From positions 124,001 through 188,000 of the forward strand of contig NZ_LHPC01000028.1 in assembly GCF_001297125.1 (NCBI RefSeq): a stretch of 64,000 nt of DNA, written 5' to 3'. The position numbers and the translations under genes are program-made. Source of the DNA: Pseudomonas sp. RIT-PI-q. GTDB taxonomy: Bacteria > Pseudomonadota > Gammaproteobacteria > Pseudomonadales > Pseudomonadaceae. The notes beneath the pieces were generated by a model. That model worked only from the letters and a program-made list of their open reading frames with translations. It did not search any database and was not told the DNA's origin. Positions 43,779-51,727 of the stretch are shown here, in pieces (within the stretch, counting starts at the first letter, position 1; the number at the start of each line of letters is the position of its first letter).

Positions 43779-44510
43779 TTAGCGAATATCCACGCTGTAG
43801 CGGAAGTGCTCGGCATGTCCGCGAGAGCGACGCCACTCCAGCGGCGTTCCGGCGTAATCGCGCGCCAGACGCTCGATCACCACCACCGGGCTGTTGATCG
43901 GGACTTGCAGCAAGCGTGCATGCACGTCACTCACCGATTCGGCGGTGAGCGTTTCTTCGGCAGAGGCGACGACCTGACCGCAGACTTCTTCATAGATTGG
44001 ATAAAGCAGCGGCCCTTTGCGACTCAGGTCGATCTCCAGCAGAGGCTGAAACCGGCTGCGCGGCAGCCAGATTTCTTCGGCCAGCACCGGCTGCACATCA
44101 AGCAGACGTACTCGGACAATGCGAATAACCGGCGCGTCGACAGGCAGTCCTAAAACCTGGGCCACCGCCGACGGCGCGGCCACTGGCTCGATCGACAAGA
44201 TGCGACTTTGCGGTATCTGGCGTTCGCCGGCAGCGGTTTGAAAACGGAAGAAACGGAACAGCGAAGATTGAAACTGAGGCCGGCGAACGAAAGTGCCTCG
44301 ACCTTGCTGACGCTCCAGAATGCCCTCACTGACCAACGCGTCGACCGCTTTGCGCACAGTGCCGGTGGACAGTTGGTATTCCGCTGAAAGCGCGGCTTCG
44401 GTGGGAATGGCCTCCCCCGGGCGCCAGCGATTGTTGGCAATCTGTTCAGCCAAGTGGTCACGCAGGCGCTGGTAAAGTGGCAGGCGAACATCACTGGAGA
44501 GAGAATTCAT
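43779..44510 (-). CDS. GntR-family regulator with UTRA domain
   Basis: The 243-aa protein has an N-terminal GntR winged helix (about 10-75, EAALSAEYQLSTGTVRKAVD) and a HutC/FarR-type UTRA ligand domain (about 95-235, ending PLEWRRSRGHAEHFRYSVDI). It likely represses the MFS/amidohydrolase genes until the substrate or product binds UTRA. The intergenic stretch 44511-44633 holds TTATCTAGTCATCTATATGA, a possible operator, and no supported gene. Confidence 0.9.
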   Translation of the reverse strand: MNSLSSDVRLPLYQRLRDHLAEQIANNRWRPGEAIPTEAALSAEYQLSTGTVRKAVDALVSEGILERQQGRGTFVRRPQFQSSLFRFFRFQTAAGERQIPQSRILSIEPVAAPSAVAQVLGLPVDAPVIRIVRVRLLDVQPVLAEEIWLPRSRFQPLLEIDLSRKGPLLYPIYEEVCGQVVASAEETLTAESVSDVHARLLQVPINSPVVVIERLARDYAGTPLEWRRSRGHAEHFRYSVDIR

Positions 44511-44633
44511 CGACTTTATTCACCTTGTTATCTAGTCATCTATATGAATCTTGCGGCGAGTATTTCCCCAGACAGCTTGGCTGTCAAGAAGGGGCAACGC
44601 ATCTTGCTGACGAATGGTGGGACAACGCCGGGG

Positions 44634-45131
44634 TCAAACCTGCGTCAGGTCGACTCTCATCGCCGTCTCGCCTACCACCTCCCGAATCTTGTCCATCAAC
44701 GCCTGCGCGGCGGGTGATTGAAGCGCCCCCGCTCTGGAGATCAGGCCAATCGGCCGCGTGGTGCGGCTAAGGGAAAGCGGCAGTCGCACCAGATCACCGC
44801 TGGCCATTTCGTGTTCCAGCTGATGTGCCGAAACGGCGGCGAGCATGTCTGAACGCAGCAACACACCGCGCAAAATCGCCAGGTCGCCCGTTTCAATCAC
44901 AGGGCTGGGTGCGGCGATGCCAATGTGGGCGAAGAACGCGTCCAGCAGTTGTCGCGCCGGTGAACCGGCGCGGGGCAGGATCCAGCGGGCGGCACTCAAG
45001 TCTTCATAGACTGGCGTGCGCTTCAACCAAGGGTGGTCGCGGCGTACCAGAATCACCATTTCTTCCTGCAACCTGTTAGCGATTGCGCTGGCGACACTCG
45101 ACTTTCCGCATCCGGCAACGCCCATGACCAC
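44634..45131 (-). pseudogene. In-frame chimera: gluconokinase N-terminus fused to LysR C-terminus
   Basis: The 165-residue frame starts VVMGVAGCGKSSVASAIANR, the P-loop start of gluconokinase (GntK), then changes abruptly at about residue 22 to VILVRRDHPWLKRTP and a complete LysR sensor-domain C-terminus. Neither half can work alone: the kinase lacks its substrate and lid parts, and the regulator lacks its DNA-binding half. The junction is a deletion scar. The kinase part would have been the last gene of the gluconate/idonate operon. Confidence 0.75.
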
Positions 45132-45187
45132 AATGGCTACTGACTAGTTGCCGGACTCGATACCATCTGTATCGTCAATCTCGTGGT

Positions 45188-46507
45188 TCATTTCCGTACC
45201 TTCACCCAAGCCATAAGCAGCGCCGAAGAAAGTACACCTGCCGTCATGAAAATATAGGCCGCTCCGGGGTTGCCGGTGAGGCCGATCAGATAGCCAACGA
45301 TCCATGAGCCGATAAAGGCACCTAATGCCCCGCAAGCGTTGATCAAGCCAATCGCACCACCGAATACATTGGACGGAAGAATATCCGGAACTAGCGCAAA
45401 AAACGGTCCGTAGGGCGCGTACAAAGCAGCCCCGGCGATGGTCAGCAAAGCAAACGACAGCCAGAAATGGCTCGAGCCGAGCAAGTACGAGCAGAAGAAC
45501 GCCAGCGCACCCAGCGCCAGAAGCGGCCAGACAAAATGTTTACGTTGCTGGGATTTATCCGACACCCAGGACACCGCGAGCATGGCGGCGACGGCAGCGA
45601 CATAAGGAACAGCACTCAACCAGCCGACCGTGACAATATCTGCAGCCGCTGCCTGTTTGATGATGGTCGGTAGCCACATAATGAATCCATAGACGCCTAT
45701 GCTCCACAGCGCGTGTACGCAGCAAAGCTGTATCACTACCGGGCTGGTGAATGCCTGGCGATAATTGCGAACCACCTTCATGCCTTTCTGTTCATCCGCC
45801 AGTGTCGCGGCCAACTGGTTTTTTTCCTGCTGAGTCAGCCAGTCGACCTGCTCGGGCTTGTCCCGCGCCAGACGCCACCAGACAAACGCCCACAGAACCG
45901 CTGGCGCGCCTTCGATCACAAACATCTCGCGCCAGCCCCAGGCGTGAATCAAATACCCCGAGACCACCGACATCCAGAGCACGGTGACCGGATTGCCGAG
46001 TACCAGGAACGTATTGGCGCGCGAGCGCTCTTTACGCGTGAACCAGTTACTGATGAAGATCAACATCGCAGGCATCACCGCGGCCTCGACTATCCCCAGC
46101 GACACCCTGATCACCATCAACATCGGAATATTGGTCACCAGTCCCGTGGCCATTGCGCAAAAGCCCCACAAGATCAGGCTCCAGAACACCAATTTGCGAA
46201 CGCTGTATTTCTGCGCGTAGATAGCGCCCGGGACCTGGAAGAAAAAGTAACCCAGAAAGAACAATGCCCCGATCAGCGAGGACATGCTCTTGGTGATGCC
46301 CAGGTCCTGCTCGATCCCGGCGGCACTGGCGAAGCCATAGTTGGCACGGTCCAGATAGGCGAGGCTGTAGGTAATGAAAATCAGCGGAATGAGATACAGC
46401 CAGCGCTTGGGTGCAAAGCCTTCAGCCTTCGATCGTTGACGGGTGTCGTTGGTACTCTGCCCGTCAATGTCGACCAGCGGCAGTAGCTGCTCTTTGAGAA
46501 TGCTCAT
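45188..46507 (-). CDS. MFS transporter, anion:cation symporter (ACS) family
   Basis: The 439-aa membrane protein has the ACS pattern: YLDRANYGFASA in helix 1, GYFFFQVPGAIYAQKYSVRK, RVSLGIVEAAVMPAML and NWFTRKERSRAN. ACS members import sugar acids such as glucarate, galactonate or 2-ketogluconate. It follows the 5-dehydrogenase gene by 42 bases and precedes the broken gluconokinase, so gluconate, idonate or a keto form is the likely substrate. Confidence 0.9.
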   Translation of the reverse strand: MSILKEQLLPLVDIDGQSTNDTRQRSKAEGFAPKRWLYLIPLIFITYSLAYLDRANYGFASAAGIEQDLGITKSMSSLIGALFFLGYFFFQVPGAIYAQKYSVRKLVFWSLILWGFCAMATGLVTNIPMLMVIRVSLGIVEAAVMPAMLIFISNWFTRKERSRANTFLVLGNPVTVLWMSVVSGYLIHAWGWREMFVIEGAPAVLWAFVWWRLARDKPEQVDWLTQQEKNQLAATLADEQKGMKVVRNYRQAFTSPVVIQLCCVHALWSIGVYGFIMWLPTIIKQAAAADIVTVGWLSAVPYVAAVAAMLAVSWVSDKSQQRKHFVWPLLALGALAFFCSYLLGSSHFWLSFALLTIAGAALYAPYGPFFALVPDILPSNVFGGAIGLINACGALGAFIGSWIVGYLIGLTGNPGAAYIFMTAGVLSSALLMAWVKVRK

Positions 46508-46549
46508 GGGTGTCCCCTGTTGTTGTTTTTTTAGGTGCAGGTGCTGAAT

Positions 46550-47323
46550 TCAAACGACGCTGGTCAATCCTCCGTCTACAAAGATCGTTTGGCCGTTGAT
46601 GAAGTCGGAGGCAGCGGATGCCAGAAATACTGCAGCACCGCACAACTCCTCGACGCGCCCCCAACGACCCGCCGGCGTGCGTTTGCACAGCCATTGGGAA
46701 AACTCCTGATTATCCACCAGCGCCCGATTCATCTCCGTCGCAAAGTAGCCAGGGGCCAAGCCATTGGCCTGAATACCGTGGCATGCCCATTCGGCGCACA
46801 TGCCCTTGGTGAGCATTTTCACCGCGCCTTTGGACGCGGCGTAGGGAGCGATCGTCGGGCGGGCCAGTTCGCTCTGCACTGAACAGATGTTGATGATCTT
46901 GCCGCGACGACGAGTGATCATGTGCCGGGCGACTGCCTGGGACACATGGAACACACCGTCCACATTGACCCGCATCAGATCGTGCCAATCGTTAGCGTCA
47001 TAGTCTTCCAGCGGTGCACGCCGCTGAATGCCGGCATTGTTAACCAGGATATCGATGGCCCCGGTATGCGCCTCAAAGCTGTTTATCGCTTCGAATAGCT
47101 GGGCGCGATCCGTGACGTCGAACACCGCGATCTCTGCGCTGACACCCTCATCACGCAACTGACTCGCAATGAGTCGGGCTTTTTCCCTATTGCGATCGTT
47201 GATCACCACAGTGGCGCCGGCGGCTCCCAAACCCCGGGCCAATTCGAGTCCGATGCCCTTGCCCGAACCGGTGATCAGGGCTCTGCGCCCGTTCAACTGG
47301 AAGCTACTGGTATTGAATGACAT
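46550..47323 (-). CDS. SDR oxidoreductase, gluconate/idonate 5-dehydrogenase type
   Basis: This 257-aa SDR has TGSGKGIG (about 17-24), NNAG, SVQSELARP and YAASKGAVKMLTKGMCAEWA, the long match typical of gluconate 5-dehydrogenase (IdnO). It interconverts 5-ketogluconate and gluconate with NAD(P)H. The start MSFNTSSF at 47323 is preferred to the extension to 47371. It is the first gene of the operon and is divergent from a LysR gene across a perfect dyad. Confidence 0.9.
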   Translation of the reverse strand: MSFNTSSFQLNGRRALITGSGKGIGLELARGLGAAGATVVINDRNREKARLIASQLRDEGVSAEIAVFDVTDRAQLFEAINSFEAHTGAIDILVNNAGIQRRAPLEDYDANDWHDLMRVNVDGVFHVSQAVARHMITRRRGKIINICSVQSELARPTIAPYAASKGAVKMLTKGMCAEWACHGIQANGLAPGYFATEMNRALVDNQEFSQWLCKRTPAGRWGRVEELCGAAVFLASAASDFINGQTIFVDGGLTSVV

Positions 47324-47415
47324 GCTGTTCTCCACAAAACGGCCGTTTTTTTTTACGGGTCTTGCTGCCACTTCACCCTAGCCCTTCAATGCCGTCCAAT
47401 CGTCATTGCTGATCT

Positions 47416-47438
47416 GGTGATCAAATTCCATGATCACC
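47416..47438. promoter_or_regulatory. GGTGATCA-N7-TGATCACC dyad between the LysR gene and the gluconate/idonate operon
   Basis: A perfect eight-base inverted repeat with a seven-base spacer lies 33 bases before the LysR ATG and 92 bases before the dehydrogenase gene. It contains an ATC-N9-GAT core, compatible with LysR binding. Confidence 0.55.
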
Positions 47439-47471
47439 TCACCAGCGTCCCCCAAGCCCCGGAGCACTCAC

Positions 47472-48362
47472 ATGGAAATCAAACACTTGCGGTCATTTGT
47501 GACCTTGGCAGAGGAGCTTCACTTCGGTCGCGCAGCCCATCGACTGTCTATCGTTCAACCGGCGCTGAGCATGCAGATCAAGATGCTGGAGGAAGAGCTT
47601 GGGGTGCGCCTGTTCGAGCGCAATCGGCACTCGGTAGCACTGACGGAGGTGGGGGCAATCTTCTTGCCTGAGGCTCGCGCGACCTTGCATCAATCGGCCC
47701 ATGCGGCAGATGTGGCCAGGGCTTCAGGGCGAGGGGAAATAGGTCGTGTGCGTTTGGGCTTCGTATCCTCGGTACTGCCCGAGTGGCTACCCAACCTGAT
47801 CCGCTCGCTGCATAAGCGGTTCCCGCGCATTGAACTGGAGCTCAAGGATATGCCGGGCCCGGATCAGGCCGCGGCACTGAAAAACGGCCGACTCGATTTC
47901 GGGTTGATGCGCTTGCCAGCCGTCATTCCTGGCATTCAGACCCGAGAAGTGTTGCAGGAGACGTTCATTGTTGCCTTCCCGAGCGATCATCCGCTGGCTT
48001 CGTGCGACACGTTGCACCCGACAGCGCTCGCTCAAGTGCCCGTTTTCATCTTGGCCAGGCGTTACGCACCAGGCTTTTACGATGGGCTGATGCAAACCCT
48101 GAGCGGCCACGGCGCACAGCTGGAAATCGCCTCGGAACTGGGTGAATTCACCACGATGCTCGCGCTGGTTTCCGCCGGACTCGGCGTCGGGTTACTACCC
48201 GCCCATGCCGGGCGGGCGCTGCCCGCCAATGTCATTTCCAAACCCTTGGAACTGGGGAACTACCGAGCAACCACCGGTCTTGCCTGGGTTGATCTAAACA
48301 GTGCAGTGAAGACCACGGTGTTCAGTTTGATGAGTGAGTTACTTCTTGAACCCGTTGGCTAA
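47472..48362 (+). CDS. LysR-family transcriptional regulator
   Basis: The 296-aa protein starts MEIKHLRSFVTLAEELHFGR, with a winged helix over residues 1-60 (AAHRLSIVQPALSMQIKMLE) and a two-lobed sensor domain. The ATG at 47472 gives the standard LysR length. Divergent orientation to the 5-dehydrogenase operon and the dyad between them indicate that it regulates gluconate/idonate use. It is the last chromosomal gene before the prophage attachment site. Confidence 0.92.
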   Translation: MEIKHLRSFVTLAEELHFGRAAHRLSIVQPALSMQIKMLEEELGVRLFERNRHSVALTEVGAIFLPEARATLHQSAHAADVARASGRGEIGRVRLGFVSSVLPEWLPNLIRSLHKRFPRIELELKDMPGPDQAAALKNGRLDFGLMRLPAVIPGIQTREVLQETFIVAFPSDHPLASCDTLHPTALAQVPVFILARRYAPGFYDGLMQTLSGHGAQLEIASELGEFTTMLALVSAGLGVGLLPAHAGRALPANVISKPLELGNYRATTGLAWVDLNSAVKTTVFSLMSELLLEPVG

Positions 48363-48530
48363 GGTTCTCAATAAAAGACAACAGCCTTAGTCACTGAAAA
48401 AAAACCCAGGAAAGGAAGATAACGTCGGTCCTAAACACCGTGCTAGAGCGCCAAAGCTGGCATCAACTCACACGAATGCAGTGAGGATTCCACTCAGAGC
48501 CAGCCGATTGGTGGGGGTAAAAACAACCAA

Positions 48531-48573
48531 AAATAAAAAAGGGGCCGCGAGATAAAATCTCGCGACCCCTTGA
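48531..48573. terminator. Hairpin downstream of the tRNA-Pro 3' fragment
   Basis: AAAAAAGGGGCCGCGAGATA pairs with ATCTCGCGACCCCTT across a short A-rich loop. On the minus strand it lies seven bases beyond the tRNA-like CCA end, in the place of a tRNA terminator. Its stem resembles the inner stem at 41391-41409. No gene is seen in 48363-48530. Confidence 0.75.
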
Positions 48574-48579
48574 ATTATA

Positions 48580-48624
48580 TGGTCGGGACGGAGTGATTCG
48601 AACACTCGACCCCTAGCACCCCAT
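48580..48624 (-). other. Prophage attachment core: 3' half of tRNA-Pro(GGG)
   Basis: On the minus strand this reads ATGGGGTGCTAGGGGTCGAG, then GTGTTCGAATCACTC and CGTCCCGACCA: anticodon loop with GGG, half of the anticodon stem, a full T-arm, the acceptor 3' strand and CCA. The 5' half (CGGGACG acceptor and D-arm) is missing upstream, so it is not a complete tRNA gene. Such 3' tRNA copies are left when a tyrosine-integrase element inserts. The intact tRNA should lie beyond the right edge. Confidence 0.8.
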
Positions 48625-48876
48625 ACTGGGGACTGAAGCAACCTAACCTATTGTTTTAAAAAGAATATAGACCATTTTCAGCATGGCAAAAAACCCGCTT
48701 TTTTGTGCTTTTGCAAACGGAAACACGCGGCCTCCAAAGGAAGTTTTGCGCGCAAATCCTGCGTATCGCATGACTATTCCTTTGCGCTGGGTTCACGACC
48801 TTCAGCCTGTTCAACTCAATACGAGCTATTGTCAATAGGTGCGGCATTCACAACCTATGCGTTTGCGAGGTCATAT

Positions 48877-49362
48877 ATGAAGCCTGTACCTGTTCCAGTC
48901 AAAATCGCGAAAATCACAGCATTCCAGTCAATCCTGGTTGCTGTAATTACTGCGGTAGGAGGGCTCGCGGCGGCAGGGTACATTGGTCGTGCAACGGTAG
49001 AACCACAACGTTGGCTAACTATTGAAAGTGTCGAATCAAATGAGTTTAGAGTTGGACGGATTGTCGTTGAGGTCAACGGACTGCACTTTTCCTATCCCTC
49101 GACCGCTGTATGGGCAGAATTTGGAGCTGGCATGTCACGGGAAAAGTTTTCTTTGCCACGATCAAGTGATGGCTATCGCATCTCATTTCGAGCATTCCTT
49201 TCCAATCCAGGAGCCTCCTCTCCAACTATTCCTGCGGAGTCACAGGTAGTAGAAACTATCGCCAGCTTCCCAACAAACGGACTCGCATACAGCCTCCACC
49301 CGTCAGAAGGAAGCTACAAATCGGCAAATTCGGTAGCAAGGGTTCTCTATCATGTCGAATGA
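48877..49362 (+). CDS. Membrane-anchored protein of unknown function (prophage cargo)
   Basis: The 161-aa protein has one N-terminal membrane helix (about 10-35, ITAFQSILVAVITAVGGLAA) followed by a soluble domain of mainly beta character with no family that I recognise. I start at the ATG of MKPVPVPV (48877); the open frame reaches 48703 but the extra part overlaps the attachment-flank sequence. It is the first gene inside the prophage boundary. The next 265 bases hold no supported gene. Confidence 0.55.
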   Translation: MKPVPVPVKIAKITAFQSILVAVITAVGGLAAAGYIGRATVEPQRWLTIESVESNEFRVGRIVVEVNGLHFSYPSTAVWAEFGAGMSREKFSLPRSSDGYRISFRAFLSNPGASSPTIPAESQVVETIASFPTNGLAYSLHPSEGSYKSANSVARVLYHVE

Positions 49363-49627
49363 TAAAGAACTGTCGTAAAGGGCGGAAAAATCAGGAACCA
49401 CCATGTCAAGGTGACCGGTAGCCGATTGTAACCTATTGATGTAAAAGGGAAATAAGGCAATTTTTAACCCCGCTAAAACCGCCATATCACCCTATAAGAA
49501 TCAATAACTTAGCGTTGTATATTCCTACAGTGTTGCCCCTTCTCCCGGCGTCCTGCCAAACAAACACCACTCCTCCAGCATTACGTTTTCCAGATGCTAC
49601 GCTGTCCCCTTCCATGGAGGATTCGCT

Positions 49628-49837
49628 ATGCCAAATTCTGACCTACTCCCTTCCCTGCTTTACAAGATCAATGAGAACCAACTCGCCCTGGAGGCTGCCA
49701 TCATGGAGTTGACGCTTTGGGTCGAGCAGCGCGGAGCGGCCGACGTCGCCGACAATGTACGCGGCGCCCTGGACACCATCGGCAAGAACGAAGAGTTCAT
49801 CAAGCTTACGCTCGCGGTCCTGATGACGCCCGAGTAA
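49628..49837 (+). CDS. 69-aa acidic helical protein of unknown function
   Basis: ATG at 49628 stands behind GGAGG at good spacing and opens a 69-codon frame, MPNSDLLPSLLYKINENQLA and onward, predicted as two or three helices. It resembles small hypothetical proteins common in Pseudomonas, but I cannot name the family. GC content is higher than in the next genes. Confidence 0.7.
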   Translation: MPNSDLLPSLLYKINENQLALEAAIMELTLWVEQRGAADVADNVRGALDTIGKNEEFIKLTLAVLMTPE

Positions 49838-49956
49838 CCGAATTGTTCAAAATCGGCCATTCTGTGGTGCCGTTGTGATTGCGACTTACGTATGTTGACG
49901 CGGTGTGTCAAATAATGTCTGCTGACGCAGACCGCAGCGTGAATTTAGAAGGCAAT

Positions 49957-51023
49957 ATGGAACTCAAGGACATAGTTAAGGACTGGGGTGGGTTTGAGCA
50001 GCTTGTCAAAAGTATGCATGAAAGCGGCTCAGTCGAAGTTGAGCACAATGTAACGCTAACTGGAAAAAGTGGTGCCACTCGACAAATTGATGTCTTGTTA
50101 AAACATCATTGTCCGCCTTATAGCTACCTTACACTTATAGAATGTAAATATTGGAAAAGAAAAGTTGAGCGTGCGAACATAGACGTGCTAGCAATGAGCA
50201 TTTCTGACTTAAGTGCAGCAAAGGGTGTATTTTTCACAACAGTTGGCTACCAAGAAGGCGCAGAAATTTACGCTAGATCCATGGGAATTACCATTCATGT
50301 TGTGCGAGAGTTAACTGACGATGAGTGGGGGTTACCTGGAAAAATAGTTGACTTGTACTTGCAGTTCATCCAGCCAACAATTATCGAGATAGCGCCCGTC
50401 ATCTCACGAGTTGTTCAAATTAAAGATCCAAATAGTGACATTCCCCTGCCCCCCCCGAGCTCTCACTATATCTCGGCGACGACAGCCTCGAATCTTCAAC
50501 TGTGGTGATCTCCGCACACAAAAAAAAATACAAATCTTTAGAAAACATTATCGACTTTGCTGCGAAAGAAGGTACAAACCAATTTACACAACGACGCTTA
50601 TTGATAAATAGCGGCACAGAATGTACTCGATATTTTCGACAGGATTTTAATCTTAACTTTGAAGAAACTCTGATAGTTAAAAGCAAAAACTCATTTTTTG
50701 AGATTCTTACAATCCAGATGAAGATGGGCATAAAGGTAGTTCAATCCCGCCTCACAATTGACAGATCAACCAATTACTTGTATGCGCTGGCGGTACAAGA
50801 CTGCGTTACTAAAGAGATACTTTTATCCTCAAAACATAAAAAAGATCCCCATGCACAGTGGGCGATCTTGTCAAAAGATAAAGAATGTGACAACGCAGAT
50901 ATCGTTAAAAACGGAAGCATTCTAGTGATGACCATGAAAGGGTATTTCCCAAAAGAAGAAATGGACAACTTAACGGAAACACCGCTTCAACCACTGATTA
51001 CCACTCATATAAACCAGTCTTAA
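49957..51023 (+). pseudogene. PD-(D/E)xK nuclease-type protein, frameshifted at a C8 tract
   Basis: The first part (49957-50508) encodes a restriction-endonuclease-like (Mrr_cat) domain: Asp45 in TRQIDVLL and Glu62-x-Lys64 in LIECKYWKRKV. The frame closes after the run of eight Cs at 50449-50456. In the next frame GAGCTCTCACTATATCTCGG continues as ELSLYLGDDSLESSTVV and stays open to 51023. Nine Cs would join both into one protein of about 355 residues. GAAGG precedes the ATG at 49957; ATG 49915 is an alternative. The AT-rich base use points to foreign origin. Confidence 0.7.
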
Positions 51024-51232
51024 GCTCGGCTTATTCGGTAGTAGGTGCCTGCGGTGAGCAGAATGAGTCTTTGTGCTCCGTCGATATCACTAGCTTTGGA
51101 TCTATGGCTGCCGTTCAATTTACGGTGTCGAAAGCCATGATGCCCAGAAACTTCTTGGGCACCGTTCGGCCAGCATGACTGATCTATACCCCGCCAGCCG
51201 AGGCGCAGAGTGGATCGATACGGCGTGAATTA

Positions 51233-51727
51233 CTACTTCGTTTTATAGAATCCGTGGTGTAGATCTATAAATACAACATAAAAGGTATTCGTGCAGTGGC
51301 GATATCGATCATTCTCACAAAATTTATGATTAAGTGCACTGGGGATAGTAAACCCTGCCAGACGGACAGTTCTATCCAAGCGAAACCTTCCCCAAACAGC
51401 ATCATGCGGTACAAAAGGCGGATGGATAAAATCGGATCGCTTGGGAAAATTACCATATACTTCTAGATAATTCCCATCTCCCTTTCCGGCTGGCGCCGCA
51501 TTCCAATGAGCCAGTGGTTCCGCGCTAAAATGCTTAAGCTTCTCGAAGAGATCACTAAAAAAAACCTGAGTAAGGTCAGCATGAATATCTTTCGGCTGCT
51601 CCAAGTCGAGAAATGAAAAGTTAAACTTTGTCCTTTTAACCAACTTAGAACTTTCTACACTTGTAACAGGAAGAGACGCAAGAAAAGCACTTGTTGATTT
51701 ATTGGCAAACTTCCTAGACCCACTCAT
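51233..51727 (-). CDS. 164-aa partner protein of the ATPase, possible effector
   Basis: I do not recognise this family with confidence. The C-terminal half carries FRLDRTVRLAGF and TFYVVFIDLHHGFYK, a pattern seen in small nuclease- or toxin-like proteins. It overlaps the ATPase gene by four bases and is low in GC. The tight pair on the prophage edge suggests an ATPase-plus-effector phage-exclusion module (inference). The 209 bases before it on the map (51024-51232) hold no gene. Confidence 0.65.
   Translation of the reverse strand: MSGSRKFANKSTSAFLASLPVTSVESSKLVKRTKFNFSFLDLEQPKDIHADLTQVFFSDLFEKLKHFSAEPLAHWNAAPAGKGDGNYLEVYGNFPKRSDFIHPPFVPHDAVWGRFRLDRTVRLAGFTIPSALNHKFCENDRYRHCTNTFYVVFIDLHHGFYKTK

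Noticed and set aside
45144..45335. 63-aa minus-strand frame after the chimera
   Set aside because: It overlaps the transporter 3' end in another frame, has no ribosome site and shows no protein-like pattern.
48580..48660. A functional tRNA gene on the minus strand
   Set aside because: The acceptor 5' strand, D-arm and half of the anticodon stem are missing upstream, so only a 3' fragment is present.
50411..50611. 66-aa frame across the nuclease frameshift
   Set aside because: It is the third frame of the same region, rich in Arg and Pro, and does not join either conserved part.
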